DNA of 64,000 nucleotides from Teretinema sp942493045 (GCA_942493045.1 OW818665.1:1488001-1552000); one strand, 5' to 3'. Numbered from the stretch's first letter, positions 15,770 to 25,629 are shown. Numbers and translations: made by a program. The notes: a model not told the origin generated them from the sequence alone.

Positions 15770-17233
15770 ATGTTGTCAAGGGAAGAAATAGACGATACTA
15801 TTACTGTGAATACCGTGAGCGAAGAAAAGAGCACCACAACTAACGAGAAAAACATCCTCTTTATCCGCCAGGGAGAGCCCCGCGACGGTTTCGCGGAGGT
15901 TATCATTACCGAAGGCGGAATCGCGGCAACGGCGACCTTCCACCCACCCTCTCCCGGCGGCGCCTTCCTAAGCTACAACAAGGTCAGCGAAGTGCTGGAA
16001 GCCAATAAAGTGGTCTTTGGAATAGACCTTGACGCTGTGCAGAACGCCCTGTTTCAGGCTAATTCCTCGCGCGCGGCCGTGAAGGACGTGATTATCGCCC
16101 GAGCCGCGGAACCGGTACCGGAAATCCCCGAACATTTTGTAATCCGCACCGACCTGATCGAGCGCAAGCCGGAAATCGATCCGGAAGCGGCCTCCATCGA
16201 CTGGCATCAGATCAGTCCTTTTTGCATTGTCCAGATTAAAGAACCGATTGCCAAGCGCATTCCGAAGGTAGACGGAGTCGGCGGTACCAATATCTATGGC
16301 GCAGAAGTTTCTTTTCCGGTTCGCGAGGTAAAAACCTATTCAGCCGGTACTAACGTTATTGAACATGAAAAAGGCCTGTTTGCCGGTAAAAGCGGCCGGG
16401 TCTCGATCGACAGCAAAGGCGTTATCAGTATCGAAGACGTCCTGCTGCTGAAAAAAGGGGTCGATTTTACCACCGGCAACATCACCTTCCCCGGAGACGT
16501 CATCTGTCAGGGCAAGATTGCCGACGGCTTCAAAATTTACTCCGGCGGTTCCTTTGTTTCCAGCGAAGTGGTGGACGCCACCGAAATAGTCTGCAAAAAA
16601 GACATGATAATCCAAGCCGGTATCGAAGGCAGCGGCAAGGGCGCGGTGCGCGTCGGCGGCAGTCTGACGGCCAAATATATTCAAAACTGCCGGGTGGCGG
16701 TGCGCGGCACAGTCAACGTTTCCGGCAGTATCGTTAAAAGCCTGATCTACAGCATGGACACCATCCGGATGGGCGACACCGGCAAGCTGGTAGGCGGTGA
16801 ATGTATCGTGATCGGCGGGGTACAGGCCCTGGACATCGGCAACGCCAAGGGCGTGGTTACCCGGCTGCGCTGCGGCACGGATTTTACCGTCCAGCAGGAA
16901 CTGGATCTGGCCAACGAACAGCTCAAACAGCTGGCCCTGAAAATCCAAAAGGCCGAAGCCATGTACCGGGAAGAACCCGGTCCGGAACTGGAAAAAGCCA
17001 TTTACGCCATGAAGGCTCAAAAGACCCAGATAGCCAATAAAATACCGACCTTTCTGCCCCGGATTGATACCAACGACAAGGCTTTTGTGGAAGTGCGTGG
17101 CACCATCTACCCCGGCGTGGAAATTGAAATTTGCCATGTCGCGCATTCCATCACCAAGGCCCAAAAGCAGGTCATCTTCACCCTGGACAAGGAACGCGGC
17201 ATCATCGCCGCCCAGCCGCTTAAGAAAGCTTGA
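15770..17233 (+). CDS. FapA family (DUF342) polymer-forming domain protein
   Basis: 487 residues. An N-terminal alpha/beta region (about 30-150) precedes a long run of beta-helix-like turns (about 180-400: ISIEDVLLLKKGVDFTTGNITFPGDVICQGKI is typical), then a coiled-coil hairpin (about 385-420) and a short beta end. FapA/DUF342 proteins are cytoplasmic, related to bactofilin-type beta helices, and linked to flagellar or envelope functions. TATAAA ends 7 bases before the ATG. Its 3' end overlaps the convergent mutS2 by 14 bases. Confidence 0.85.
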   Translation: MLSREEIDDTITVNTVSEEKSTTTNEKNILFIRQGEPRDGFAEVIITEGGIAATATFHPPSPGGAFLSYNKVSEVLEANKVVFGIDLDAVQNALFQANSSRAAVKDVIIARAAEPVPEIPEHFVIRTDLIERKPEIDPEAASIDWHQISPFCIVQIKEPIAKRIPKVDGVGGTNIYGAEVSFPVREVKTYSAGTNVIEHEKGLFAGKSGRVSIDSKGVISIEDVLLLKKGVDFTTGNITFPGDVICQGKIADGFKIYSGGSFVSSEVVDATEIVCKKDMIIQAGIEGSGKGAVRVGGSLTAKYIQNCRVAVRGTVNVSGSIVKSLIYSMDTIRMGDTGKLVGGECIVIGGVQALDIGNAKGVVTRLRCGTDFTVQQELDLANEQLKQLALKIQKAEAMYREEPGPELEKAIYAMKAQKTQIANKIPTFLPRIDTNDKAFVEVRGTIYPGVEIEICHVAHSITKAQKQVIFTLDKERGIIAAQPLKKA

Positions 17234-19769
17234 CGATGGTCTTGCCGGTACCGCCGTTTTCCGGCAGGGCAAAGCTGTATTCGCTGACGCAGGCGGTAGT
17301 GCCCAACATCTGGTGAACCGCGACCTGCAGAACCCCTGAGCCCTTGCCGTGCACGATCGAGAACTCCTTTAAGCCTTTCATCACCGCCAAATCCAGCTGC
17401 CGCTCCAGAGCCTTCATCGCTTCGTCATGGCGCATACCCAAAAGACGCAGTTCCCAGGCCGGCGTATCGTTGCCGCCCATCTCGGTCTGCACTTCGATGA
17501 CCGGGGCCCGTTGAGTGAGCGCCGAGCGCGGTATCGGCAAAATATCGGTTTCGGCGACCGTCAGCCGCAGGGCGCCGGCTTCCACCACCCAAAACCCTTT
17601 TTTAGCCGGGCGGATCAGCACCGCGCGCTGCTTTTTCTTGCCGATGTACACCTCAACGCCCGCGACCAGAGAAATTTCAGCGTCCGCGGTCCTGTCGGAC
17701 TTACCGGAGCCGGCGGAACGGTTTGCCTTTCCGCCGGCTCCGGCAGAACGACCGCCGCCAGAGCGACCGCTGTCGGCGCCGCCGGCTCCGGCAGCGGCTT
17801 CTTCCGCGGCCAGGCGCGCTTCGACCTCGCGGACCGAGCGGCCGGTAATTTCACGCGAAGCCTGCAGCGATTCATATTCTTCCTGCACAGTCTGCTCAAA
17901 GTCGGTAATCCAGCGCTTGACCTGTACGGTTTTTTCGCGGGTCAGCTCGCCCTCGCGCAGTTCGCGCACCAGATTTTCCAGCTCCTTGCGGCTTTTATCG
18001 AGCAGGTTGTCCACCCGCTTGAATCCTTCCTCGCGCAGTTCCAGCTCACGCTGCCGCAGTTGCAGCTCCTTCAGTTCAGTCTTGCGCCGCTTTTCGCGCA
18101 GTGAAAGCTCTTCTTTTTTCTTCTGGTCGTCAAAGCGCGACAGTTCCTCGTGCTTGGCGGTCAGGCCCTTGATCAGGGCCGAGACATCGGCGCGCTCTTC
18201 TTTCAGATAGGTACGGGCCTTGGCCACAATCGCCGGATCGAGGCCGTTGCGGGAGGCGACATCCAGGGCGTGGCTCTCGCCGGGTATACCCATCAGAATG
18301 CGGTAAGTGGGGCTGAGGGTGTCCTGGTCGAAATCGACGGAGGCGTTTATGCAATGCTCGTGGGTATAGCCGTAATTTTTAAGAATGCCGTGGTGGGTGG
18401 TAACCAGCACCAGGGTACCGCGCTCCAGCAGGGCATCCAGTACGGCCATGGCGATGGCTCCGCCTTCCTGCGGATCGGTACCGCTGCCCAGCTCATCCAG
18501 TACCACCAGGGAGTTTTCCGTGGCGCTTTCCAGCATACCGGCCACGTTTTTCATGTGCGCCGAAAACGTCGAAAGGGATTGATCGAGGGACTGCTCATCC
18601 CCGATGTCGCAGCTGATGGTATCGAATATCGGCAGGGCGGTCAGCTCGGAGGCCGGAACGGGCCAGCCGCTCTGGTTCAGCAGGGCAAACAGGGCCGCCG
18701 TTTTCAAAGCGACGGTTTTTCCGCCGGTATTCGGCCCGGTCACAATCAGCATCCGCCCACCGGAGGGCAATACTAAGTCGATGGGAACAGCCTTGGCGCC
18801 GAGCAGCGGGTGACGGGCCTGCAAAATGCGCAGCTCACCTTCCACGGCGCCCTTTTCCAGATCGGCGGCCAGCACACAGCGGTAAGCGGCTCCCCAGCGG
18901 GCGGCAGCTCCAATGCCATCCAGAAAAACCATCTGCTGCAGGGCCGCGACTATTTCTTCATGATAGGGGGCGATGGCCGCGGTCAGTTCGCGCAGGATCC
19001 GTTCGATCTCGCGATGCAGGCGGTGTTCTTCGCCGACCAAATCATTATTGCGATCCACCACATCCTCAGGCTCGATATAGACAGTCTGACCGGACTGGGA
19101 AAGTTCATGCACGATGCCCTTGATCCGGCCGCGGAAGTTGGACTTTAAGGCGATAACCTGACGGCCGTCGCGCAGAGCCGGTACGGTAGACTGCAGCATG
19201 GACTTATAACTGTCGTCATTGAGGTAGCCGTTCACCAATTTCTCAATGTCCCGGCGGATACGGGAGATAGACTCGCGGATGGAGCGGATCTCCGGCAGGT
19301 CACGGACCTCTCCGGCATGATCGATAACCCGGAAAATCGCGGCGCGTACCTCATTCAGCGCCGGCAGTGTCTGTACTGTCTGAATCAGAGTGGGCCGGAC
19401 CGCGCTGGCGTCCGTTTCCCGTCCGCCGCGCCGATCTTCCTCATCGGCCCATTGACGGATTGAAGCCACCGACTCACAGAGTTGACCGAGAGCGTAAAAC
19501 GAGGCGGCCTGCAGTCTGGCGCCCTCCACCGGAATTTGAGGCAGAAAGGGCGTGACCGGGGGCCAGGCTGTAAAGCGCGGCGGATTACGTCCGTTCTGAG
19601 CGGTCATCCAGTCGGCGCAGAGGGCTTTCAGCTCCCGCAGGCGCTGTCTATCCGATAGCGGCTGCCGCTCCAGCAGGGCCTGCTCGCCTTCCTCGCTCAG
19701 GCAGTAACCGGCAATCTGGGCGCGAAGGCGCGCATATTCGAGAACATCTAAAGTTCGCTGATTCATCAT
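17220..19769 (-). CDS. mutS2: Endonuclease MutS2
   Basis: 849 residues. MutS-like core without the mismatch-reading domain; Walker A GPNTGGKT (about 345-352), Walker B VVLDELGSGTDP. A long coiled coil (about 515-650, the KKKEELSLREKRRKTE region) leads through a Ser/Gly-rich linker (about 660-700) to a C-terminal Smr nuclease domain with LRLLGMRHDEA and VHGKGSGVL. MutS2 suppresses recombination or rescues collided ribosomes in other bacteria. Last gene of the zinc-ribbon/murI/rsgA/mutS2 operon, 12 bases after rsgA. Confidence 0.97.
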   Translation of the reverse strand: MMNQRTLDVLEYARLRAQIAGYCLSEEGEQALLERQPLSDRQRLRELKALCADWMTAQNGRNPPRFTAWPPVTPFLPQIPVEGARLQAASFYALGQLCESVASIRQWADEEDRRGGRETDASAVRPTLIQTVQTLPALNEVRAAIFRVIDHAGEVRDLPEIRSIRESISRIRRDIEKLVNGYLNDDSYKSMLQSTVPALRDGRQVIALKSNFRGRIKGIVHELSQSGQTVYIEPEDVVDRNNDLVGEEHRLHREIERILRELTAAIAPYHEEIVAALQQMVFLDGIGAAARWGAAYRCVLAADLEKGAVEGELRILQARHPLLGAKAVPIDLVLPSGGRMLIVTGPNTGGKTVALKTAALFALLNQSGWPVPASELTALPIFDTISCDIGDEQSLDQSLSTFSAHMKNVAGMLESATENSLVVLDELGSGTDPQEGGAIAMAVLDALLERGTLVLVTTHHGILKNYGYTHEHCINASVDFDQDTLSPTYRILMGIPGESHALDVASRNGLDPAIVAKARTYLKEERADVSALIKGLTAKHEELSRFDDQKKKEELSLREKRRKTELKELQLRQRELELREEGFKRVDNLLDKSRKELENLVRELREGELTREKTVQVKRWITDFEQTVQEEYESLQASREITGRSVREVEARLAAEEAAAGAGGADSGRSGGGRSAGAGGKANRSAGSGKSDRTADAEISLVAGVEVYIGKKKQRAVLIRPAKKGFWVVEAGALRLTVAETDILPIPRSALTQRAPVIEVQTEMGGNDTPAWELRLLGMRHDEAMKALERQLDLAVMKGLKEFSIVHGKGSGVLQVAVHQMLGTTACVSEYSFALPENGGTGKTIVKLS

Positions 19770-19781
19770 TATAATTCCGCA

Positions 19782-20723
19782 TCAATCCGAGCGGCTGCCG
19801 CCTTCGATCTCTTCCTTGATCCTCTGCCAGCTTTCATAACGCTGCTCGTGAATCACCCCGGAATAGACCGCTTCAAGAATTTTGCAGCCGCTCTCGTGTA
19901 CATGTGAACAGGAAAGGCCGTAGGAGCACTTCCCCACCAAATCTTCCATTTCCCTGAAATACAGAGCCAGGTCTTTAGCGCTGATGCCGTTGAGCACAAA
20001 GCGCCGCACGCCGGGAGTATCAATCAGCGCGGTACGAATGCCGGCGGCATCACTACCCAGATGATAAAGCATACCCCGCGTGGTGGTGTGTGTTCCGCGC
20101 CCGAACTTTTCGGAAAGCGCTTGAGTGCGCAGAGCCAGACGGGCGTCCAGAACATTCAAAATGCTGGACTTGCCGACGCCGGACTGACCAACCAGGGCAG
20201 AGGTCTTACCGGAAAGCCGGGAACGCAGGTTTTCAATCCCCTCGCCGGTCTGAGCTGAAACCCGCATTACTTCATAGCCCAGCCGCTCCCAGTCCGCCAG
20301 CCGGTCTTCGATATCTTCATCCGTCGGCAGGTCGCTCTTATTTAAGACAATCAGCGGTGTTATCCGCTCAGCGTCGGCCTGAATCAGAGCCCGGTCGATA
20401 AACCGCGGGCGGAAGGGCGGCTCATCGGGAGTAGTCACGCAGACCAATACATCCAGGTTCGAAGCCAGTATCTGCGGTTCATTGCTTTTCTGATTAAAGC
20501 GCACAAAGCGGTTTTTGCGCTCGATCAGCGCCAGGAGCTGACCGCGACTGTCGTCCAGGGCATCCGGCTCAATCTGCACGAGGTCTCCCGGCGCCAGAGG
20601 ATTATAATAACCCTCGGATTCCTTCAGCACCTTCCCCTTTATGGAGCAGAGCCGGATAATTCCGGCAGAGTCTTCCACCTGGAAACTGTTATTGGTTCCG
20701 CCGAGCACCAGAGCTTCAATCAA
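19782..20723 (-). CDS. rsgA: Ribosome small-subunit GTPase RsgA
   Basis: 313 residues. GTPase acting late in 30S maturation. OB domain (about 1-70), then a circularly permuted G domain with NKSD (G4) before GQSGVGKSS (G1) and DTPG (G3), then a zinc finger with C-x4-C-x-H-x5-C in GKCSYGLSCSHVHESGC. Overlaps murI by four bases (ATGA) and precedes mutS2, so translation is coupled. Confidence 0.97.
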   Translation of the reverse strand: MIEALVLGGTNNSFQVEDSAGIIRLCSIKGKVLKESEGYYNPLAPGDLVQIEPDALDDSRGQLLALIERKNRFVRFNQKSNEPQILASNLDVLVCVTTPDEPPFRPRFIDRALIQADAERITPLIVLNKSDLPTDEDIEDRLADWERLGYEVMRVSAQTGEGIENLRSRLSGKTSALVGQSGVGKSSILNVLDARLALRTQALSEKFGRGTHTTTRGMLYHLGSDAAGIRTALIDTPGVRRFVLNGISAKDLALYFREMEDLVGKCSYGLSCSHVHESGCKILEAVYSGVIHEQRYESWQRIKEEIEGGSRSD

Positions 20724-21577
20724 AGGACACCTCCCCAGGCAATGCCGAACCGTGCGGCAAGGGCACTGAAACGCTCATCCTGAGCGGAATCCAGTTTTCC
20801 GGTAATAAAGCAGGCCCCTTCGGAATGGGTATAGCCGGGATCCGGATGTACCAGCCGTAAAGCCTGCTGCACCACGCCCTCGCGGGAATCGATGATACGG
20901 ATATCCGGACCGGCGGCCTGACGGATCGCGTCGGTGACATGCAGAAAATGGGTACAGGCTAAAACGATGGTGTCGACCCCGGCGGCTTTAAAGCGGTCTA
21001 TAGAAGGCCGTACCGCCGCCAAACGCTCGGCGTCAGAGGCGGTGATCAGATCAGTTTCGATACGCGATATCAGGGTGGAATCCCCAATGCGTTCTATAAA
21101 ACAGTCCGAGGCAAACTGGCGGATCAGCTCATCAGTATACGGATCGCTGACCGTGCGCGCGGTAGCCAGCAAACCGATGCGGCGGTTTTTAGAAGAGGCC
21201 GAGGCCAGCTTAATGGCCGGAACGGTACCGACAAAAGGCACGTCGAAATGAGAGCGCAGCTCGGCGAGCGCGGCTACCGAAATGGTATTGCAGGCAATCA
21301 CGATCACTTCCGGCCGGAAACGCTCCAGCAGATGGGCGACGGTATTTTTGGCGAAGGCGATAACCTGTTCGCGGGTTTTCTCGCCGTAGGGGAAGTGCTC
21401 GGTATCCGCCACATAGACGCAGGAGGCTCCGGGGGCATGGGCTTTGAGCTGGGCTAAATACGGCAGGCCGCCGGTACCCGAATCCAAAAAGGCGTATTGA
21501 TAGAAGCGCTTGGCGGAGATAAAAGCCGCCGGGGTTCCGGCTGAGGCAGTTTCAGTTGAAGAGGCTGTCGAAGGCAT
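20720..21577 (-). CDS. murI: Glutamate racemase
   Basis: 285 residues. Makes D-glutamate for peptidoglycan. Catalytic cysteines are in ACNTIS and ACTHF; the N-terminal DSGTGGLPYL block is present. ATG 21577 is chosen because AGAGAG lies upstream at good spacing; an in-frame ATG at 21604 has no ribosome site. Either way the 5' end overlaps the zinc-ribbon gene, so the two are coupled. The first 20 or so residues (PSTASSTETAS) are an unusual Ser/Thr/Ala extension before the fold. Confidence 0.95.
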   Translation of the reverse strand: MPSTASSTETASAGTPAAFISAKRFYQYAFLDSGTGGLPYLAQLKAHAPGASCVYVADTEHFPYGEKTREQVIAFAKNTVAHLLERFRPEVIVIACNTISVAALAELRSHFDVPFVGTVPAIKLASASSKNRRIGLLATARTVSDPYTDELIRQFASDCFIERIGDSTLISRIETDLITASDAERLAAVRPSIDRFKAAGVDTIVLACTHFLHVTDAIRQAAGPDIRIIDSREGVVQQALRLVHPDPGYTHSEGACFITGKLDSAQDERFSALAARFGIAWGGVL

Positions 21578-21836
21578 TTTTACCACTCTCTTTTTTTGGG
21601 TCATCCGGCGCGATCGGGCCGCGAAAGCGCGGATTTACGGAAAACAGATCACAGAAATTTGACCGCTCTTTATCATAAACGGCCTCGTCCACCCGTTCGG
21701 CGCAGTCATGATAGCTGCCCGGTGAATAAAACCGGCAATTACGGCAGGAGCGCAGATCCTTGCCGCAGGCTTCACATACCGCGGTCCGCGAGACCGGTCC
21801 GTTTACAATGATAGCATTACCGCATTTCCAGCACAT
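21552..21836 (-). CDS. Small zinc-ribbon protein
   Basis: 94 residues with CWKCG at the N terminus, then CEACG, then CRNC: three C-x2-C pairs within the first 40 residues, plus a Cys-containing HDCAE and NFCDLF further on. This suggests a double zinc ribbon. The C terminus (DDPKKESGKNAFDSLF) is short and acidic-basic. No enzyme domain. It heads the murI/rsgA/mutS2 operon and is coupled to murI by overlap. The function is unknown. Confidence 0.75.
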   Translation of the reverse strand: MCWKCGNAIIVNGPVSRTAVCEACGKDLRSCRNCRFYSPGSYHDCAERVDEAVYDKERSNFCDLFSVNPRFRGPIAPDDPKKESGKNAFDSLFN

Positions 21837-21854
21837 TCAATAATAATAACCCAT

Positions 21855-21883
21855 TTGACCAAAATCACGCAATGACCTACAGT
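21855..21883 (+). promoter_or_regulatory. Promoter of the pentapeptide-repeat gene, leaderless layout
   Basis: TTGACC (21855-21860), 17 bases, TACAGT (21878-21883), then exactly 6 bases to the ATG at 21890. Confidence 0.8.
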
Positions 21884-21889
21884 AGAAGC

Positions 21890-22417
21890 ATGTTCGATCC
21901 AAACCAGAGGATGCCGGCCGCAGAATTGACAGCGCTGATACTCGGCAACACGGTTATTGAAAGCCTCAATGCCACGGGCTTGGAATTACGCGACATTGAT
22001 CTAAGCGGAAAAACTTTTATCGGCTGCTGTTTTAACCGGGCCCGTTTTTTTAATGTGAAATTCGACTCCTGCCGCATCCGGATGTGTTTTTTCGACTCTA
22101 CTACCTTTAACAACTGCTCGCTTTCCGGCAGCAATATCCAGTTTTCAGCCTTTCCGGGCGCTCATATTCTCAACTCAACCTTTACGAACTCGGATTTGCT
22201 GCACAATAACTTCAACGGCCTGTTGGCCTCCAATGTAAAATTCGATGACTCCGACTTGTACAATTCCCGTTTTGTGCTCTCCACCCTTAAGCACAGTACC
22301 TTCAATAATTGCAACCTGAAAAAAACGATGTTCTACCACTCCACCACCGAAATGGTTTCGTTCAAGGCGTCCAATACCCGCGAGGCTATCTTCGGCAAGG
22401 GAGAAAACCCGGAATGA
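21890..22417 (+). CDS. Pentapeptide-repeat protein
   Basis: 175 residues. From about residue 40 to 165 the sequence follows the A(D/N)LxX five-residue rhythm (FNRARFFNVKFDSCRIRMCFFD; SNVKFDDSDLYNSRF), which folds as a right-handed quadrilateral beta helix. Such proteins can mimic DNA (Qnr, MfpA) or act as scaffolds; the role here is unknown. An ATG at 21872 lies inside the promoter spacer, so 21890 is the likely start, giving a leaderless mRNA. Its TGA overlaps the ATG of the next gene. Confidence 0.85.
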   Translation: MFDPNQRMPAAELTALILGNTVIESLNATGLELRDIDLSGKTFIGCCFNRARFFNVKFDSCRIRMCFFDSTTFNNCSLSGSNIQFSAFPGAHILNSTFTNSDLLHNNFNGLLASNVKFDDSDLYNSRFVLSTLKHSTFNNCNLKKTMFYHSTTEMVSFKASNTREAIFGKGENPE

Positions 22418-23022
22418 AGATTTACTACCATTATTCGCTGGAAGGCTTTTCCAACGGCTACCTGGTCGCCAACGAAGAAACCCGCGAGGCGGTAATGATC
22501 GACCCGGGCGCCATCACTCCCCGTATTCTTGAACAAATCGAAAAGGCGCCCTATAAACTGTCCGCTGTGCTGGTTACCCATAACCATGAGAGCCATCACC
22601 GCGGACTGGAAACCCTGCTGCGCATCTACGCGCCCCGGATTTACGCCGCCGACTCGGAGCTCAAGGGCATTCCGGTGACCATGCTGCAGGGCAACGGCAC
22701 CTTTCTGGCAGCCGGTTTCGCCATCCGCTATTATTCCACGCCGGGACATTCGCCGGATTCGCTGATGTACCAGATTGAGCATGTTCTGTTTACCGGCGAC
22801 AGTCTCTCCGCCGGCCGGCTCGGCTCAACCAACAATGTCTACGGTACCCGCAACTTGAAAACCCATCTGCGCAAAAAAATGCTCAATCAGGAAGACAGTA
22901 TCATTTTAATGCCCGGACACGGGCCGCCTTCCACGATCGGCGCCGAACGCCTTTACAACACCGAACTGATGCATTCGGACGATAACTATCACAAGGGCGA
23001 GAGCGAAGAAGAGTGGTTCTGA
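22414..23022 (+). CDS. Metallo-beta-lactamase-fold hydrolase with altered metal motif
   Basis: 202 residues, similar in length to small glyoxalase-II-like hydrolases. The metal motif, normally HxHxDH, reads H56-N-H58-E-S60-H61: the Asp is Ser. The other elements remain: GHSPDS for the next His, FTGDSLSAGRLG with the bridging Asp, and a late GHGP His. Loss of the Asp should weaken the second metal site, so it may bind one metal, or iron differently. Overlaps the pentapeptide gene by four bases. Confidence 0.85.
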   Translation: MKIYYHYSLEGFSNGYLVANEETREAVMIDPGAITPRILEQIEKAPYKLSAVLVTHNHESHHRGLETLLRIYAPRIYAADSELKGIPVTMLQGNGTFLAAGFAIRYYSTPGHSPDSLMYQIEHVLFTGDSLSAGRLGSTNNVYGTRNLKTHLRKKMLNQEDSIILMPGHGPPSTIGAERLYNTELMHSDDNYHKGESEEEWF

Positions 23023-23037
23023 TTCCGCAAACGCGTT

Positions 23038-24804
23038 TCAGTCCCGAAAACTGAACATCCCTACCCGGCCGGCCGAAATTCCCCAGCGTTCAAAAATATA
23101 GTCATTCAAGCGGCTGGCGGAAGCGACAAACGCCGCCGCCCCGCTGCCGGTTACCCAGTCCGCTAAAGAGGGGTCACCCTTGAAACGCAGATAGCGCGGC
23201 ACCAGGCTTTCGACAAAATAAGGAACAACCCGATCCAGCGGCTGCTGCAGCAGGTAAGCCATAAACTCATTTTCCATCAGGTACGTGTCCGCAGTGTCAT
23301 AGCCCAGGGCATCGATGACCGTAAAATAAGACTCCAGAAAGGAACGGGCCCGGCTGTCCTGGGCGCTGTATACTTCATGAACCTTGGCGCGGAATTCCGC
23401 GTCCGTAAAATAAAGGCCGTGCAGACCCTCATGGGCGATGAACAGATAACGCAGATACGGCAGAGAAGCCCTTGATATTGAAAGCACGGCGCCGCGGCCC
23501 TCGCGGTAGGCGCCGGCATCTTCGCGGATGATACCCTCGGCCAGAAGCAGGTCCCGCAGCAGCTGTTCTTCGCGGTTCAAACTGAAAGACTGCAGGCGCG
23601 CCAGCTCAAAGAACTCCGCCAGGCTGGAGGCGCGGTAATCGTGGGCGTTGAAGGCATGCAAGCCGGCGAGCGCGGCATCGCTATGCAGCTGACCCCGGTA
23701 CCCCTGTTTCTCCACAAAAAAAGCCAGACGTTTAAAAAACAGATCCTGGACGGCGTAGTCCGCGGTATCAAAAATTAAAATTGAAGGAAAGCGGTCCCAG
23801 GCGAAAATCTCGTAACGGCTGTCGCGCCAGGCGTCCTGCGGCCACTGCACCACCAGATGCGGATCGGCGGAAATGGGAATCGGAAGCGATCCGGCGCCGG
23901 TATAATTGACCGGCCGGCTGATCATACTCTCCGGTAAGACCGGCCCGTCGGCGCTGAAAAGAGGAGAGCTGTTGGCCGCGCGGTCCAGTAAAAAAGGCGG
24001 TACAATCGAAACGGCGCTTCGCGGTCCCAGACGAAAGGAAAAATACTGTCCACCACCCCTGACGGTCAGAGTCTGCTGCTTTTCCGGGGTACTCTCCGCT
24101 CCGACCGCCGGCAGACCGACTTCCAGGCTGTGTCCGCTGACCACACTTACCAGCGCTTCCGGGTTATCAAAACGCTGGAAGCCGCCGTCCGGACCGAAGC
24201 CGAACCAACGCCGCGGTGAAATCTGCCAGCCGCGGGCCTCGGCGGTCAACGTCGCGGAACGCACCGTCACCGCCGGCGGCGGCCCCGATTCAAGCGCAGG
24301 CGCCGTGTCGGAAGCGGAGGGCGTCACCCGCAGGGCAAAACCGGAGAAAGCGGCCGGAGCCGAACCGGAGGCATCGGTGGTGGTGATGGCGAGGGCGGTA
24401 TCCGCGATGTCCGACACAGTCATCCGGATACGCAGCTCCCCCGTACAGCCGGTCACGGTGGAGAACGGCCGTTTAGTAAGCTCGGGAAACAACTGCCAGG
24501 GTGAGCTGAAATCGGCGGCGGTTAAAGCAGCCAGGGCGATATCAACAGAGCGGCCATCGGCCACCGACACGAACAACTCCAGAGCCGTACCGGCGCTGAG
24601 GCTCAGGCGGGCTTCGGGCGGGAGCATAAAAAAGGCCGGATTGTCCGAGCCGCGCACGATACCCTTCCGGGCAGAGTTTTCGGAGGTATACAAGGCCGGA
24701 GCGGAGCTGTGTCCTTCAAGGGTCAGAACGGTACGCGCGGCGCCGGCGCACCCGCTGAACAGCGCGGTTCCGACGAGGATCGCGGACAGCAGCCTCCTGT
24801 TCAT
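23038..24804 (-). CDS. Lipoprotein with gluzincin-like metallopeptidase domain
   Basis: 588 residues. Lipobox LFSGC near residue 19 anchors it in a membrane. Residues about 30-330 are beta-rich with no known family. The C-terminal half carries HEGLH (in YLFIAHEGLHGLYF) and, about 50 residues on, MENEFMAYLLQ, which fits the HExxH plus ExxAY pattern of minimal gluzincins. An extracytoplasmic peptidase is likely; the substrate is unknown. It overlaps the upstream gene by four bases. Confidence 0.7.
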   Translation of the reverse strand: MNRRLLSAILVGTALFSGCAGAARTVLTLEGHSSAPALYTSENSARKGIVRGSDNPAFFMLPPEARLSLSAGTALELFVSVADGRSVDIALAALTAADFSSPWQLFPELTKRPFSTVTGCTGELRIRMTVSDIADTALAITTTDASGSAPAAFSGFALRVTPSASDTAPALESGPPPAVTVRSATLTAEARGWQISPRRWFGFGPDGGFQRFDNPEALVSVVSGHSLEVGLPAVGAESTPEKQQTLTVRGGGQYFSFRLGPRSAVSIVPPFLLDRAANSSPLFSADGPVLPESMISRPVNYTGAGSLPIPISADPHLVVQWPQDAWRDSRYEIFAWDRFPSILIFDTADYAVQDLFFKRLAFFVEKQGYRGQLHSDAALAGLHAFNAHDYRASSLAEFFELARLQSFSLNREEQLLRDLLLAEGIIREDAGAYREGRGAVLSISRASLPYLRYLFIAHEGLHGLYFTDAEFRAKVHEVYSAQDSRARSFLESYFTVIDALGYDTADTYLMENEFMAYLLQQPLDRVVPYFVESLVPRYLRFKGDPSLADWVTGSGAAAFVASASRLNDYIFERWGISAGRVGMFSFRD

Positions 24805-25577
24805 AACGAAAGGATGCTCCGGGTGATCAATTTAGCAAGTTCGTACTTGCGCTCCGGAGGCAGCTCGGAATCCGGCCGCAGAAAACTCTCAAAACGTCCG
24901 GCAAAATCGTCCGGAAGAGTTTTCAGCGCCAAAACCTGACTGTAGTAGGCGCGGTGGGAGGGCTCAAAACAGCCGTTCTCCATAAAGAGAGCCGAACAGG
25001 CGAATTTTATAAAGTTGGAGGAGGAGATCAGGTTGTTAAAAGTATCTTCCTGAATCAGCGAGGCGCCCAGATCAGCCAGATAGTGTTCCATGGTGGAGCG
25101 GTAGAAGGCGCGCATAGCCAGCCAGAAGTCTTCGCTCAGCACTTCCAGCCTGGAAAGCACGGTGTCATGCCAGGCGCTGCGGCGGAACAGCGGACGGCAA
25201 TGCGTCAGCCGGTAAAACACGTAAGTGCCGCTGTCGCGGATTTTCCAGAGATCAGCGCCGGCGGCGGAAGCGATTTCAGTCAGTTCATTGATGCGGGCCA
25301 CCTGCTTGTATTCGATGCGCACCGGAAGCTCACCGACCATAAAGCGGTCTTTGGTTTCGCGCGGGGAGGTTTCAAAAAGGCTGAGCGTCGGAAAAAGTCC
25401 GGCGCGGTCCTGGGCCGGAGGAATTTCACCGTCGGTGTATACATCCAGGATCAGGGCAAAATAAGGGTCGAGGGTATTGATTGACGCGGCCTCGTTCAAA
25501 CAGATGCACTCTACGGCATCCCAGGCCGAGATTATGGCCACCAGCCGGTCGGCCAGTTCGCTAACTTTTGGTTTCAT
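24801..25577 (-). CDS. Unknown cytoplasmic protein (DUF4037-like?)
   Basis: 258 residues, no signal peptide. Begins VSELADRLVAIISAWDAVECICLNEAA then DPYFALILDVYTDGEIP, a pattern that could be a diverged nucleotidyltransferase fold, but the catalytic GS...DxD is not seen. The C-terminal half is helical (FWLAMRAFYRSTMEHYLADLG). An alternative ATG lies four codons upstream at 25589; no ribosome site supports either. It is coupled to the gluzincin-like lipoprotein gene by a four-base overlap. Confidence 0.5.
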   Translation of the reverse strand: MKPKVSELADRLVAIISAWDAVECICLNEAASINTLDPYFALILDVYTDGEIPPAQDRAGLFPTLSLFETSPRETKDRFMVGELPVRIEYKQVARINELTEIASAAGADLWKIRDSGTYVFYRLTHCRPLFRRSAWHDTVLSRLEVLSEDFWLAMRAFYRSTMEHYLADLGASLIQEDTFNNLISSSNFIKFACSALFMENGCFEPSHRAYYSQVLALKTLPDDFAGRFESFLRPDSELPPERKYELAKLITRSILSL

Positions 25578-25629
25578 GCTATACTTCATTACAGCAGTTT
25601 ATCATAACATTGCGCCAAATGGAATAATT

